Shown here: piece by piece, positions 1-9,627 of the stretch | Layout: each line of letters starts with the position of its first letter | Position numbering within the stretch: position 1 is the first letter of the stretch | Source of the DNA: Bacteroidota bacterium | GTDB taxonomy: Bacteria > Bacteroidota > Bacteroidia > Bacteroidales > Bacteroidaceae | Direction of reading: 5' to 3' | Length of the DNA stretch: 64,000 nucleotides | NCBI GenBank assembly: GCA_023415545.1 | Contig: JAEZKJ010000022.1 | Location: 1 to 64,000, forward strand | Notes under the pieces: model-generated | What the model was told of the DNA's origin: nothing | The model's database searches: none | The model's input: the letters and a program-made list of their open reading frames with translations, nothing else | Made by a program: the position numbers and the translations under genes

Positions 1-69
1 GGGCTACCTGGATTCGAACCAAGAAAAACAGGACCAGAATCTGTTGTGTTACCATTACACCATAGCCCA
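1..69 (-). tRNA. tRNA-Gln (CTG anticodon), 3' end cut by window edge
   Basis: Read on the minus strand this folds as a cloverleaf. The acceptor 5' strand TGGGCTA (69 to 63) pairs with TAGCCC at the window start, and the last acceptor base lies outside the window. The T-arm is CTTGG-TTCGAAT-CCAGG. The anticodon loop TTCTGGT (39 to 33) gives anticodon CTG, reading CAG, so glutamine. The acceptor starting with T-G-G is usual for bacterial tRNA-Gln. No CCA can be judged because the end is cut. Confidence 0.92.
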
Positions 70-111
70 ATTGTCGATTATCAACAAATACCTTTTGGCT
101 TTTTGACGCTG

Positions 112-119
112 CAAAGATA
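112..119 (-). promoter_or_regulatory. -7 promoter box for tRNA-Gln
   Basis: TATCTTTG on the minus strand fits the Bacteroidetes primary-sigma -7 consensus TAnnTTTG. It lies about 43 nt before the tRNA 5' end, so transcription would begin with a short leader. No clear TTTG -33 partner was seen. Confidence 0.55.
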
Positions 120-301
120 TCTAAAATTTCAAAACCAACAAAATATTATTATTTTTTTTCTTTAAAAAACACTCTTTGAAGTAGCTATAGAAACTATTTA
201 AGTGTTAATCAAGAAGAATATAAATTTAGATTTACTAACTAAAAAATAGTAAAATGAAAATATATTTATACCCAAATTTTCGGTAGACAAATAAAACCAA
301 G

Positions 302-309
302 TATATTTG
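302..309 (+). promoter_or_regulatory. -7 promoter box for rsfS-ftsH-cdsA
   Basis: TATATTTG matches TAnnTTTG; TTTC at 278-281 lies 20 bp upstream as an imperfect -33 element. The expected transcript start is near 316, so the TTG at 314 cannot be the translation start and the ATG at 356 is preferred. Confidence 0.6.
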
Positions 310-355
310 TGCATTGTTAATAAATAAGGTATGTCAGATAATTATTAATTCTATA

Positions 356-715
356 ATGAAGAAAAAGAACATTTTAGTTGAAAAGATAGTTGAGGGAATT
401 CAAGAAAAAAAAGGTAAAGGAATTGTAGTTGCGGATTTAAGAGAAACAGATAGCACAATTTGTAGCTATTTTATTATCTGTCAAGGAAATTCTCCAACAC
501 AGGTAGCTTCAATAGCTGATTCTGTTAAAGATTATTTAAGAGAGGAGTTATCTGAAAAGCCTATAGCAGTATCCGGTATAGAGAATGCTGAGTGGATAGC
601 TATGGATTATTGTGATGTAATAGTGCACATTTTCCTCCCTCATACACGCGAGTTTTATAATCTTGAAACTTTGTGGGCTGATGCTAAACTAACTTATATT
701 CCAGATTTGGATTAA
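356..715 (+). CDS. rsfS: Ribosome silencing factor RsfS
   Basis: Protein of 119 residues of the Iojap/RsfS family, which binds ribosomal protein uL14 and blocks joining of the ribosomal subunits when nutrients are short. The family-typical stretch with VADLRETDSTICSYFIICQG near the N-terminus, the motif GIENAEWIAMDYCDVIVHIF and the C-terminal REFYNLETLWADA are all present. The frame is open from a TTG at 314, but the promoter box at 302-309 puts the transcript start there, so the ATG at 356 (MKKKNILVEK) is chosen; it gives the usual family length. The gene is followed after 17 bp by ftsH and is probably co-transcribed with it, a common arrangement in Bacteroidales. Confidence 0.93.
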   Translation: MKKKNILVEKIVEGIQEKKGKGIVVADLRETDSTICSYFIICQGNSPTQVASIADSVKDYLREELSEKPIAVSGIENAEWIAMDYCDVIVHIFLPHTREFYNLETLWADAKLTYIPDLD

Positions 716-732
716 TAATTAAAATAATAAAG

Positions 733-2763
733 ATGGGCGATTCGAAGAATTCAAACAGACCAAAAATAAATATGCCTCGTTTTAACTTGACCTGGCTTTA
801 TATAATTATAGCTGCAACCCTAGGTATATTGTGGTTTTCGGGCCAAGAAGGAAGTTACAACAAACAGTTTACATATACTGAGTTTAAAGATATGGTAAAC
901 AATGGGTATGTTGATAAAATTGTATCTTACAATGACAATACTGTTGATATGTACATTAAACCTGAATATGTAAAAACAGTATTTAAAGATGACTATAAAA
1001 AAGTTGGACGTAACCCTGTAATAACCGTTGAAGTAGGCTCTCAAGAATCTTTAGAGAAGTTTCTTGATAAGGCTCAAGAAGAGGGACACTTTTCGGGTAC
1101 TATAAATTTTGAGAAAAAACAGAACTACTTTGGTGATATATTTTGGAGTATATTCCCATTCCTTCTACTCTTAGCAATATGGATTTTTGCGATGAGAAAA
1201 ATTGGAGGTGGCAGCTCATCGGGAGGTGCTAATCCTTTCAATGTCGGTAAAAGTCGTGCAACTGTATATGATAAAGGTAATGGTACCCGCGTAACTTTCA
1301 AAGATGTTGCCGGTCAAGCCGGTGCTAAACAAGAGGTTGAAGAGATAGTAGAGTTTTTGAAACAACCTCAAAAATATACTGAACTTGGTGGTAAAATTCC
1401 TAAAGGAGCACTACTTGTTGGCCCTCCGGGAACAGGTAAAACTCTTTTAGCTAAAGCTGTTGCTGGCGAAGCAGATGTGCCATTTTTCTCATTGTCAGGT
1501 TCGGACTTTGTTGAGATGTTTGTTGGTGTAGGTGCTTCACGTGTACGTGACCTTTTCCGTCAAGCAAAAGAAAAAGCTCCTTGTATCATATTTATCGATG
1601 AGATAGATGCCGTAGGACGTGCTCGTGGCAAAAATCCTAGCATGGGTGGTAATGATGAGAGGGAGAATACTCTTAATCAGCTTTTAACTGAAATGGATGG
1701 TTTTGGTACAAATAGTGGAGTGATTATTCTTGCTGCTACAAACCGTGTAGATATATTGGATAAGGCTCTTCTTCGTGCCGGACGATTCGATAGACAGATT
1801 CATGTTGATTTGCCTGATCTTAATGAGAGAATAGAGATTTTTGGAGTTCATCTACGTCCAATAAAACTTGATCCAAATGTTGATGTTGATCTTTTAGCTC
1901 GTCAAACGCCCGGATTTAGTGGTGCTGATATAGCAAACGTATGTAATGAGGCTGCTCTTATAGCCGCTCGTCATAGAAAGAAAACTGTGGAGAAACAAGA
2001 TTTCCTCGATGCTGTTGATAGAATTATTGGTGGTCTTGAGAAGAAATCGAAAATCATGACACAAGGTGAAAAGCGTACTATTGCTCTTCACGAAGCCGGT
2101 CATGCTACTCTTTCATGGTTCCTTGAGCATGCAAATCCACTAATTAAAGTAACTATTGTTCCTCGTGGCGGCTCTTTGGGCGCTGCATGGTATCTTCCGG
2201 AAGAGCGTCAAATAACTACTAAAGAACAGATGCTTGATGAGATGTGTGCTACTTTAGGTGGACGTGCTGCCGAGGAATTATTCACAGGCAATATCTCTAC
2301 AGGTGCGATGAACGACCTTGAAAGAGTAACAAAGCAAGCTTATGGTATGATAGCATATGCCGGTATGAGTGATAAGCTACCTAATTTATGTTACTACAAT
2401 AATGAAGAGTACTCGTTCAATAAACCTTACAGTGATAAAACTGCTGAACTTATTGATGAAGAGGTAAAAAATATGATTCATCAACAGTATGAAAGAGCAA
2501 AACAAATTCTTTCAGAACATAAAGAGGGTCATAATAAACTTGCTCAAGTGCTAGTTGAAAAAGAGGTGATCTTTGCTGAAGATGTAGAACATATATTTGG
2601 TAAACGTCCTTGGACTTCACGTTCAGAAGAAATTATTGCTTCGGAAAATAAAAATAAAATAGAAGAACAGGCTATCGAATTGGAAGAAAACAGTGATGTT
2701 GATTCTAATGAAAATGCTCCTGAGGTAGACACTCAGGAAAATAGTGAAACTGTTCAAGCTTAA
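733..2763 (+). CDS. ftsH: ATP-dependent zinc metalloprotease FtsH
   Basis: Membrane-bound AAA+ protease of 676 residues that degrades misfolded and regulatory membrane and cytosolic proteins. Order of parts: transmembrane helix about 20-36, periplasmic domain about 40-135, second helix about 137-156, AAA module with Walker A GPPGTGKT at 230-237 and Walker B IIFIDEID, second region of homology ending [20 protein letters not shown], and the zinc peptidase motif HEAGH at 453-457. The acidic, low-complexity tail rich in Glu and Asn is usual for Bacteroidetes FtsH. Length and all catalytic residues fit an active enzyme. It lies between rsfS and cdsA; FtsH controlling lipid enzymes is known elsewhere, but a link to the neighbouring lipid genes is only inference. 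Confidence 0.98.
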   Translation: MGDSKNSNRPKINMPRFNLTWLYIIIAATLGILWFSGQEGSYNKQFTYTEFKDMVNNGYVDKIVSYNDNTVDMYIKPEYVKTVFKDDYKKVGRNPVITVEVGSQESLEKFLDKAQEEGHFSGTINFEKKQNYFGDIFWSIFPFLLLLAIWIFAMRKIGGGSSSGGANPFNVGKSRATVYDKGNGTRVTFKDVAGQAGAKQEVEEIVEFLKQPQKYTELGGKIPKGALLVGPPGTGKTLLAKAVAGEADVPFFSLSGSDFVEMFVGVGASRVRDLFRQAKEKAPCIIFIDEIDAVGRARGKNPSMGGNDERENTLNQLLTEMDGFGTNSGVIILAATNRVDILDKALLRAGRFDRQIHVDLPDLNERIEIFGVHLRPIKLDPNVDVDLLARQTPGFSGADIANVCNEAALIAARHRKKTVEKQDFLDAVDRIIGGLEKKSKIMTQGEKRTIALHEAGHATLSWFLEHANPLIKVTIVPRGGSLGAAWYLPEERQITTKEQMLDEMCATLGGRAAEELFTGNISTGAMNDLERVTKQAYGMIAYAGMSDKLPNLCYYNNEEYSFNKPYSDKTAELIDEEVKNMIHQQYERAKQILSEHKEGHNKLAQVLVEKEVIFAEDVEHIFGKRPWTSRSEEIIASENKNKIEEQAIELEENSDVDSNENAPEVDTQENSETVQA

Positions 2764-2776
2764 TTATCTTATATTA

Positions 2777-2816
2777 TCCATTCTATGCTATGATATAATT
2801 ATAGAGTAGAATGGAT
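2777..2816 (+). other. Intercistronic hairpin between ftsH and cdsA
   Basis: ATCCATTCTA at 2777-2786 pairs perfectly with TAGAATGGAT at 2807-2816 and further pairing is possible inside. There is no strong T-run after it, so it may be a weak terminator or an mRNA-end stabiliser rather than a full stop of transcription. Confidence 0.45.
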
Positions 2817-2844
2817 TTAATGTTTATAAATTGTTGTAATTACT

Positions 2845-3684
2845 ATGAAAAGTAATTTTATTAAGAGAACTATTACCGGTATTATATTTGTATCTGTACT
2901 AGTGGGATTTACTTTGTGGAATCCAATATCTTTTGGTGTACTCTTTGTTATCATAACTGCTCTAACAGTTAATGAGTTCTGTAATTTAATGAACAAGAGC
3001 GAGGATGTTAAAGTAAATAGTAGAATATGTATGCTTGCCGGCATGTATCTATTCTTCGCTTTTTTCTTGAATGGCATTGATACTACTCAAACAGGAGTGT
3101 TTATCCCTTATCTTTTATTTATTTTCTATCTGTTTATAAGTGAACTATATCTTAAGAGAAAAAATCCAATAAATAATTGGGCTTACTCTGTTCTTTCTCA
3201 AATGTATGTAGCTCTTCCTTTTGCTCTACTAAATGTACTTGCATTTCATAATACAGAGTCGACCGAACTTTCGGAATTTAATCCAATACTACCTCTTTCA
3301 ATATTTATATTTAATTGGGTAAATGATTCAGGTGCTTATTGTGCGGGTACTCTTTTTGGTAAGCATAGGCTTTTTGAACGCATATCACCTAAGAAGTCAT
3401 GGGAGGGCTCTATTGGTGGAGGAGTATTGTCTTTAATAGCAGCATTAGTACTATACTATTTCTTCCCATTTATCACCATTTTTGAATGGTTGGGGTTAGC
3501 TTTGACAGTGGTTGTTTTTGGTACTTTAGGTGATTTGTCCGAATCGCTAATGAAGAGACATTTAGGAATAAAAGATTCCGGAAATATCCTTCCCGGTCAT
3601 GGAGGTTTGCTTGATAGATTCGATAGTGCACTATTTGCAATACCCGCAGCAGTAATATATCTTTATCTGATCAGCATTTTTTAA
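2845..3684 (+). CDS. cdsA: Phosphatidate cytidylyltransferase CdsA
   Basis: Polytopic inner-membrane enzyme (279 residues) that makes CDP-diacylglycerol from phosphatidate and CTP, the branch point for phosphatidylethanolamine and phosphatidylglycerol/cardiolipin synthesis. The CdsA signature is seen near the C-terminus at residues 237-261: KRHLGIKDSGN followed by LPGHGGLLDRFDS, which contains the catalytic Asp residues. At least seven hydrophobic helices are visible. It is downstream of ftsH by 81 bp. Its stop codon overlaps the stop of the convergent lpxB gene by four bases, so the two transcripts must run into each other's 3' ends. Confidence 0.97.
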   Translation: MKSNFIKRTITGIIFVSVLVGFTLWNPISFGVLFVIITALTVNEFCNLMNKSEDVKVNSRICMLAGMYLFFAFFLNGIDTTQTGVFIPYLLFIFYLFISELYLKRKNPINNWAYSVLSQMYVALPFALLNVLAFHNTESTELSEFNPILPLSIFIFNWVNDSGAYCAGTLFGKHRLFERISPKKSWEGSIGGGVLSLIAALVLYYFFPFITIFEWLGLALTVVVFGTLGDLSESLMKRHLGIKDSGNILPGHGGLLDRFDSALFAIPAAVIYLYLISIF

Positions 3685-4820
3685 TGCTGTTCAGATAATT
3701 TTTTTATAATAGCAGAGGCAGCTTTTGATGAGGCACTTTCAGTTCCAAGAATTTCTATTATTCTATCATACTCATTAAGCATATTATTTTTATACTCATT
3801 GTTATAAATTATAGCTTTTGCCTCCTTTTTAATATTCTCGATAGTCATACTATCAGCAACTAACTCTTTAACAACCTCTTTGTTTGCAATAAGATTGACA
3901 AGAGAAATATATTTAACTTTCAATATATGCCTTCTTAGGAAAGATACGAATTTCCCCAATGGAGTATAGTAACATACAATTTGTGGAACTCGGAAAAGAG
4001 AAGTTTCTAATGTTGCTGTACCCGAAGTCACTAGAGCCATCTTTGCAAATGAAAGTATTTGATAAGTTTTATCAAATAGTATCTTTATTTTGCCATCGGT
4101 ATAGTTTGAGTAATACTCTTCATCAATACCTGGAGCTCCGGCTATTATTATCTGATATTCTTTCGAAAACTCTTTTGTCGCTTCAATCATCATAGGAAGA
4201 TTATCTTTAATCTCTTGTCTACGACTTCCTGCAAGCAGAGCAATTATAGGTTTATCACTTAAACCGTTATCATTGCAAAACTCTTCGAACTTAAAAGAGT
4301 TTTTACCTTTGTAAGTCATAACAGCATCAACACAAGGATTGCCCACATACTCTATACTATATTGATGTTTTTTGTAAAACTCAATTTCAAAAGGTAGGAT
4401 AGAGAGCATAAAATCAATGTTTTTCTTTATATCCTTAATTCTATACTCTTTCCATGCCCATATTTTTGGTGAAATATAGTAGTATATAGGTATGTTAGTA
4501 TGGCTTTTTATATATGATGCAATTTTTAAATTAAAGCCTGGGTAGTCAACAAGTATAATAACATCGGGATTCCACGAAACGATATCTTTTTTGCATTGAT
4601 CCATGTTTCGAAAAATAGTACGTAGATTCATTAAAACAGGAATAAATCCCATAAATGCCATCTCTTTATAGTGTTTAACGCAAATCCCTGCTACAGATTT
4701 CATTAAATCACCACCAAAAAATCTGAAATCAGCATCTTTGTCCTGTTTCTTGAGTTCACGCATCAAGTTCGATGCATGCATATCCCCTGAAGCCTCTCCA
4801 ACGATAAGATAATATCTCAT
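3681..4820 (-). CDS. lpxB: Lipid-A-disaccharide synthase LpxB
   Basis: GT19 glycosyltransferase of 379 residues that joins UDP-2,3-diacylglucosamine and lipid X to give the lipid A disaccharide, at the inner face of the inner membrane. The N-terminus [20 protein letters not shown] carries the family GEASGD motif, and the middle has [26 protein letters not shown] and [10 protein letters not shown], all LpxB hallmarks. Length is normal. Its ATG overlaps the surE stop by four bases (ATGA type), pointing to translational coupling in a surE-lpxB operon, a conserved order in Bacteroidales. Confidence 0.97.
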   Translation of the reverse strand: MRYYLIVGEASGDMHASNLMRELKKQDKDADFRFFGGDLMKSVAGICVKHYKEMAFMGFIPVLMNLRTIFRNMDQCKKDIVSWNPDVIILVDYPGFNLKIASYIKSHTNIPIYYYISPKIWAWKEYRIKDIKKNIDFMLSILPFEIEFYKKHQYSIEYVGNPCVDAVMTYKGKNSFKFEEFCNDNGLSDKPIIALLAGSRRQEIKDNLPMMIEATKEFSKEYQIIIAGAPGIDEEYYSNYTDGKIKILFDKTYQILSFAKMALVTSGTATLETSLFRVPQIVCYYTPLGKFVSFLRRHILKVKYISLVNLIANKEVVKELVADSMTIENIKKEAKAIIYNNEYKNNMLNEYDRIIEILGTESASSKAASAIIKKLSEQH

Positions 4821-5587
4821 AGTTCAAAATCCCATTTCTTTAAATTGTCGATAAAGTGATATGCTGTCACATCAATTTGGGTTGGTGTGATAGCTATATA
4901 TCCATTGTCCAATGCCCAATGGTCAGTTTTATTATTCTCCGTTTCTAAATTTTTGTAGTTTCCGGTAAGCCAAAAATATTCACCACCTCTGGGATGTACT
5001 GATGTCTTCCATTCATTCTCCCAAATACCTTTTGTTTGATGACATATCATTACACCTTTATATTCCGGAGTGTCAGGGAAATTTACATTAAGACATATTC
5101 CCATGGGTAATTTATGGGTAAGTACATTCTTTACAATTTTACGGATATATGGTAGTGATGGTTCAAAATTGGCATCATGACTATGGTCACAAATTGAGAA
5201 ACCTATTGAAGGAATACCTTTTAAACATCCTTCAATGACAATTCCCATAGTCCCTGAATAGTGAACATTTATTGAGGAGTTATCGCCATGATTAATACCT
5301 CCCACAATAATATCGGGGTTGCGTGGAACAACAGCATGTAAAGCAAGTTTTATGCAATCAACAGGTGTACCATTGCACTTATATATAGTAAGATCTTTTT
5401 CTTTTTTTATTAGTGTAAACTTTATAGGTGTTTCCGAAGTAATTGAACCTGATGCACCTGAACGAGGACCATCGGGAGCCATTACAATTATTTCGGCTAA
5501 TCCCTCTAAAGCTTTTATCAACTCATTTATCCCTTTTGCACTAACTCCATCATCGTTTGAAATCAGTATTAATGGTTTATTATTCAT
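4817..5587 (-). CDS. surE: 5'/3'-nucleotidase SurE
   Basis: Stationary-phase survival phosphatase, 256 residues from the chosen ATG at 5587. SurE removes phosphate from nucleoside monophosphates using a divalent metal. Metal ligands are seen in ISNDDG (Asp12, Asp13), the serine loop RSGASGS and GGINHGDN. The frame is open to a TTG at 5608, but a near-consensus promoter box (TATCTTTA, 5619-5612) would place the transcript start at or inside that extension, and the sequence after ATG 5587 ([10 protein letters not shown]) matches family N-termini. First gene of a surE-lpxB pair. Confidence 0.95.
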   Translation of the reverse strand: MNNKPLILISNDDGVSAKGINELIKALEGLAEIIVMAPDGPRSGASGSITSETPIKFTLIKKEKDLTIYKCNGTPVDCIKLALHAVVPRNPDIIVGGINHGDNSSINVHYSGTMGIVIEGCLKGIPSIGFSICDHSHDANFEPSLPYIRKIVKNVLTHKLPMGICLNVNFPDTPEYKGVMICHQTKGIWENEWKTSVHPRGGEYFWLTGNYKNLETENNKTDHWALDNGYIAITPTQIDVTAYHFIDNLKKWDFEL

Positions 5588-5611
5588 ATAAATTTGTTCG
5601 TTATTCAAGAG

Positions 5612-5619
5612 TAAAGATA
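5612..5619 (-). promoter_or_regulatory. Probable -7 promoter box for surE-lpxB
   Basis: TATCTTTA on the minus strand differs by one base from TAnnTTTG. It is well placed, 25 bp before the preferred surE ATG. No convincing -33 element was found. Confidence 0.35.
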
Positions 5620-5703
5620 CAACCTTATCTTCATTTTTAACCTTTTGTTATAGAAATTTATCTTAATGTTATTAAACCAACAATGGTATTGGTAAGATTT
5701 AAT

Positions 5704-5711
5704 TATCTTTG
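5704..5711 (+). promoter_or_regulatory. -7 promoter box for parA-parB operon
   Basis: TATCTTTG matches TAnnTTTG. It lies 119 bp before parA, implying a leader of about 110 nt. The -33 region is not a clear match. Confidence 0.5.
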
Positions 5712-5830
5712 TATCTGTTTAAGTTATTAACAAAAACTTTGAGTTATCAACAGATTTGCGAAAGGTTGTAGTTTTTAATACAAAAGATAATTTTTTATTA
5801 GTTATTTAGCAACCTGAAAAACTGATATAT

Positions 5831-6595
5831 ATGGGAAAGATTATTGCTTTAGCCAATCAAAAAGGCGGAGTGGGAAAAACTACAACCACTATTAATTTGG
5901 CTGCTTCTTTAGCTACTCTAGAGAAAAAAGTTTTAGTAATTGATGCTGATCCTCAGGCAAATGCTTCCTCCGGTTTAGGTGTCAATATTAAAGAGGTAGA
6001 ATGCTCTATCTACGAGTGCCTAATTAATCAAGTTGATATTTTAGAAGCAATTTATACTACCGATATTGATGGACTTGATATCGTTTCGTCGCATATAGAC
6101 CTTGTTGGTGCAGAGATTGAAATGCTGAATTTCGACAATAGAGAAAAAATCATGAAAAATCTTCTTTCAACAGTAAAGAATGATTATGATTATATTCTTA
6201 TTGACTGCTCGCCTTCGTTAGGCTTGATAACAATAAATGCCCTTACTGCTGCTGATTCTGTTATGATTCCTGTGCAATGTGAATATTTTGCTCTCGAAGG
6301 TATCAGTAAGTTGCTTAATACTATAAAGATAATAAAGTCAAAGCTTAATCCTTCACTTGAAATAGAGGGTTTCTTATTGACAATGTTCGATTCGAGGTTA
6401 AGACTTGCTAATCAAATATATGATGAGGTGAAACGACACTTTCAAGAGCTTGTTTTCAAAACCGTGATCCAACGTAATGTAAAACTTAGTGAATCGCCTA
6501 GTCATGGTATCCCAGTTATACTTTATGATGCCGAATCAACAGGAGCAAAGAATTATCTTTCATTAGCAAAAGAAATAATAACACATAATAAATAA
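5831..6595 (+). CDS. parA: Chromosome partitioning ATPase ParA (Soj)
   Basis: Deviant Walker-A ATPase of 254 residues that forms a DNA-bound gradient for segregation of the replication-origin region together with ParB. The deviant Walker A KGGVGKTTT begins at Lys11, with signature Lys11 and Lys16; Walker A' VIDADPQANAS and Walker B DYILIDCSPSLG follow. There is no N-terminal DNA-binding extension, so it is the short chromosomal Soj type. parB starts seven bases after its stop. The upstream 220 bp hold a promoter but no other gene. Confidence 0.97.
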   Translation: MGKIIALANQKGGVGKTTTTINLAASLATLEKKVLVIDADPQANASSGLGVNIKEVECSIYECLINQVDILEAIYTTDIDGLDIVSSHIDLVGAEIEMLNFDNREKIMKNLLSTVKNDYDYILIDCSPSLGLITINALTAADSVMIPVQCEYFALEGISKLLNTIKIIKSKLNPSLEIEGFLLTMFDSRLRLANQIYDEVKRHFQELVFKTVIQRNVKLSESPSHGIPVILYDAESTGAKNYLSLAKEIITHNK

Positions 6596-6602
6596 GTAGA
6601 TA

Positions 6603-7508
6603 ATGGCAGTACAAAAGAAATTTACTTTAGGACGTGGCCTTGATGCACTTATTTCTACTGAAGAGGTTAGAACTTCGGGGTCGTCTTCTATAAATGAAAT
6701 AGAGATATCAAAGATCTCTGTAAATCCTAATCAACCAAGAAGAGAGTTTGATCCGGTTGCTCTTCAAGAACTAGCCGATTCAATTTCTGAAATAGGAATT
6801 ATACAACCTATTACATTAAGAGAACTTGATAAAGATACTTATCAAATTATTGCTGGTGAAAGACGTTACAGAGCCTCAATTCAAGCTGGTCGTAAAACTA
6901 TTCCTGCATATATTCGTACTGCTAATGACGAGAATGTAATGGAAATGGCTCTTATTGAGAATATCCAGCGTGAAGACCTTAATTCTTTGGAAATAGCTCT
7001 AGCTTATCAACATTTGATAGAGCAATATGAACTTACACAAGAGAGACTTAGTGAGAGAGTAGGAAAGAAAAGAACTACGATAGCAAACTATTTGCGTCTA
7101 TTAAAACTACCTGCACAGATACAGGTAGCTCTGAAAAACAAGGAGATTGATATGGGGCATGCAAGGGCTCTTCTATCTCTTGATGACCCAAAAAGCCAGA
7201 TAAAAATATTTAATGAGATATTATCGCAAGGTTATTCTGTTCGTAAAGTAGAGGAGATTGTTAAATCACTTACTCACGGAGAGATGGCTGATGTTGGTAA
7301 TAAGAAGATAAAACCAAAAGATGCTGCTTTATCTGAAGAGTATATTCTTTTGAAAAAACATTTATCAAACTTTTTTGGTTCTAAAGTACAACTCTCGTGC
7401 ACATCGAAAGGAAAAGGCAAAATAAGTATTCCTTTTAAAAATGAAGAGGATTTAGAGAGGATTATGGAGTTGTTCGACTCTCTTCGTTCAAATGATAATA
7501 AACAGTGA
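6603..7508 (+). CDS. parB: Chromosome partitioning protein ParB (Spo0J)
   Basis: Centromere-binding CTPase clamp of 301 residues. The N-terminal sequence KKFTLGRGLDALIS is typical of chromosomal ParB. The CTP-binding domain shows QPRREFD, the GERR motif in IIAGERRYRASIQAG, and ENIQREDLNSLEIA; the helix-turn-helix lies at about 145-175 (LSERVGKKRTTIANYLRLLKL). A C-terminal dimerisation domain follows. It lies directly behind parA and its stop overlaps the GTG of the next gene. A parS site (16-bp palindrome) was not found by eye in this window. Confidence 0.97.
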   Translation: MAVQKKFTLGRGLDALISTEEVRTSGSSSINEIEISKISVNPNQPRREFDPVALQELADSISEIGIIQPITLRELDKDTYQIIAGERRYRASIQAGRKTIPAYIRTANDENVMEMALIENIQREDLNSLEIALAYQHLIEQYELTQERLSERVGKKRTTIANYLRLLKLPAQIQVALKNKEIDMGHARALLSLDDPKSQIKIFNEILSQGYSVRKVEEIVKSLTHGEMADVGNKKIKPKDAALSEEYILLKKHLSNFFGSKVQLSCTSKGKGKISIPFKNEEDLERIMELFDSLRSNDNKQ

Positions 7509-8260
7509 TATTGAATTCAAATAGATATAGATTTATTGTGGGAATGCTCACCCTATTTCTAGGCTTGAGCTCTATAGACTGTTATGCTCAGAAGGCAAAA
7601 CATAGAAGATTGCACTCAAAGAGTGATAGCACAACTATAGTAATATCCGACACAATAGCGTTGATGAATAAAGAGGCGCTTGATAAACTTAACTCACCTG
7701 TCGATACAGCTACATTGATAAGAGAGAGTGAGTTAGCACAAAAAAATGAGCCATTAGTTAAAACAAAATTTATCCCTGATTCAAGAAAATCAGTTTGGAT
7801 GGCTTTGGTAATACCTGGTGGAGGACAAATTTATAATAGAAAATATTGGAAACTACCTATTTTTTACGGAGGTTTTATGGGGTGTGCATATGCTTTAAAT
7901 TGGAATAACAATATGTATAAAGATTATTCACAAGCATATCTTGATATAATGGATGATGACCCTGAGACAAAAAGTTTTATGGATTTTCTCCCCCCTAATG
8001 CCTCTATAGCCGGACAAGAAGAGAGATTCAAAGATATTTTTAGAAGGAGAAAAGACCTTTATAGAAAGCAGAGAGACTTAAGTATCTTTGCCTTTATAGG
8101 TGTATATCTATTATCTGTCATCGATGCTTATGTAGATGCCGAATTATCTGATTTCGATATATCAAAAGATATAGGAATGAAAGTTTCTCCAACCTGCATT
8201 GATAACCAAAGAGGTAATAAAATGGGCGCTGTAGGGTTACAGTGTAGTATTAAATTTTAA
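7505..8260 (+). CDS. DUF5683 domain-containing protein
   Basis: Bacteroidetes-specific protein of 251 residues with no known biochemical role. An N-terminal signal peptide or anchor (about 8-28, ending CYAQ) is followed by a polar spacer and the DUF5683 core at about 95-150, with PGGGQIYNRKYWKLPIFYGG and an Asn/Tyr-rich segment; a second hydrophobic helix is at about 195-212 (IFAFIGVYLLSVIDAYVDA). It starts at a GTG overlapping the parB stop (GTGA), suggesting translational coupling. It is commonly found between parB and the lytic transglycosylase in this phylum, so a link to the cell envelope at division is possible but unproven. Confidence 0.85.
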   Translation: MILNSNRYRFIVGMLTLFLGLSSIDCYAQKAKHRRLHSKSDSTTIVISDTIALMNKEALDKLNSPVDTATLIRESELAQKNEPLVKTKFIPDSRKSVWMALVIPGGGQIYNRKYWKLPIFYGGFMGCAYALNWNNNMYKDYSQAYLDIMDDDPETKSFMDFLPPNASIAGQEERFKDIFRRRKDLYRKQRDLSIFAFIGVYLLSVIDAYVDAELSDFDISKDIGMKVSPTCIDNQRGNKMGAVGLQCSIKF

Positions 8261-8265
8261 ATTTT

Positions 8266-9528
8266 ATGAGAAAAATCATTTTATCATTATTGTTATTTAC
8301 CTCATTGCAGATATTTGCGCAGGTTAACGATAATAACACAACAAACACAACTACAGAAGAGTACGATGCTGAAATACCTGAAAGCATGCGCTCAGATTTT
8401 CAGAGTCAATATAATATATGGCTAAAAAAGAATTTGGTAACAGATGAAAAAGACTGTGTTAGTACTGATAAGAGTCCAATAGTTGATGACTCTTTGATTA
8501 TTGACCGTCTTTCACGTATCCCTTCTCTAATTGAGATGCCTTTTAATGAAGAGGTTAAAAAATACATCATTAGATATTCTAATAATTTAAGGAGTAAAGT
8601 TTCATTTATGCTTGGAGCTGGTAACTTCTATATTCCTACTTTTGAGAAAGCTTTAGACTTATATAATCTTCCAATTGAGTTGAAATATCTTCCTGTTATT
8701 GAGTCGGCTTTAGATCCTTTGGCTGTATCAAGACAAGGTGCAACAGGACTTTGGCAATTTATGTTGGCAACGGGAAAGAAATATGGATTGCAGCATAACA
8801 GCTTGATAGATGAAAGAAGAGATCCAATAAAATCAACATGGGCAGCTGTAAATTATTTGAAGGATTTATACGATATATATAATGATTGGAACTTAGTTTT
8901 AGCTGCTTATAATAGTGGTCCTGGAACTGTTAATAAGGCTATAAAAAGAGCCGGTGGGGATAAAGATTATTGGAAAATTTGTAAATTTCTTCCTAAAGAG
9001 ACAAGAGGTTATGTACCTGCTTTTATCGCTGCAAATTATATAATGACATATTATTGTGAGCATGGAATATGTCCTATGAGTAATGAACTACCTAAAGCGA
9101 CTGATACAATTCAAATTGCTAAAGATCTTCATTTAAACCAGGTGGCTGAGGTATGTAAAATTGATATTGAAGAGTTACGTATGCTAAATCCTCAATATAA
9201 AAAAGATATTATCCCTGGAAATAGTTTCGTTTGTTCTCTAAGATTACCTTCAGATAATATTGCTCTATTTTTAGAAAATGAGAAGAGTATATTTGAACAT
9301 AAATCAGATGAACTTCTAACCAAACGAAAAGTGGTTGCCTTGGATGACAAGGTATCATCATCTTCGCATAACAAATCTAAACATGCTTCTGTAAGACATA
9401 AAGTCAGATCAGGTGATACTTTAGGATCTATAGCGCAAAAATATGGAGTCACTGTAAGTCAAATTAGAAGATTAAATGGTATTAAAGGTTCAAGAATTAC
9501 TGCCGGAAAGACAATAAAAATTAAATAA
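8266..9528 (+). CDS. Membrane-bound lytic murein transglycosylase, MltD-like, with LysM
   Basis: Exported peptidoglycan-cleaving enzyme of 420 residues. A signal peptide (MRKIILSLLLFTSLQIFAQ) is followed by an SLT catalytic domain at about 120-260: the catalytic Glu lies in LPVIESALDPLAVS and the GATGLWQFM and AAYNSGPGTV motifs are intact. A single LysM repeat forms the C-terminus (about 378-420: HKVRSGDTLGSIAQKYGVTV). E. coli MltD has two or more LysM repeats; another weak LysM-like stretch (about 285-325, DLHLNQVAEVCKIDIEELRM) precedes this one. It is in the parA-parB-DUF5683 operon, five bases after the preceding gene. Confidence 0.93.
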   Translation: MRKIILSLLLFTSLQIFAQVNDNNTTNTTTEEYDAEIPESMRSDFQSQYNIWLKKNLVTDEKDCVSTDKSPIVDDSLIIDRLSRIPSLIEMPFNEEVKKYIIRYSNNLRSKVSFMLGAGNFYIPTFEKALDLYNLPIELKYLPVIESALDPLAVSRQGATGLWQFMLATGKKYGLQHNSLIDERRDPIKSTWAAVNYLKDLYDIYNDWNLVLAAYNSGPGTVNKAIKRAGGDKDYWKICKFLPKETRGYVPAFIAANYIMTYYCEHGICPMSNELPKATDTIQIAKDLHLNQVAEVCKIDIEELRMLNPQYKKDIIPGNSFVCSLRLPSDNIALFLENEKSIFEHKSDELLTKRKVVALDDKVSSSSHNKSKHASVRHKVRSGDTLGSIAQKYGVTVSQIRRLNGIKGSRITAGKTIKIK

Positions 9529-9570
9529 TAGTTGTTATATCTATTTCAGAGCAGATAAGGTGAGTAATCA

Positions 9571-9600
9571 TTGTACATAAATTAATTTTACCTATTTTTG
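9571..9600 (+). promoter_or_regulatory. Promoter for rsh
   Basis: The -7 box TATTTTTG (9593-9600) has TTGT at 9571-9574 as a likely -33 element, 18 bp apart. The rsh ATG follows 27 bp downstream. Confidence 0.55.
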
Positions 9601-9627
9601 CAATACTAGTTTACAAAAGGATTATAT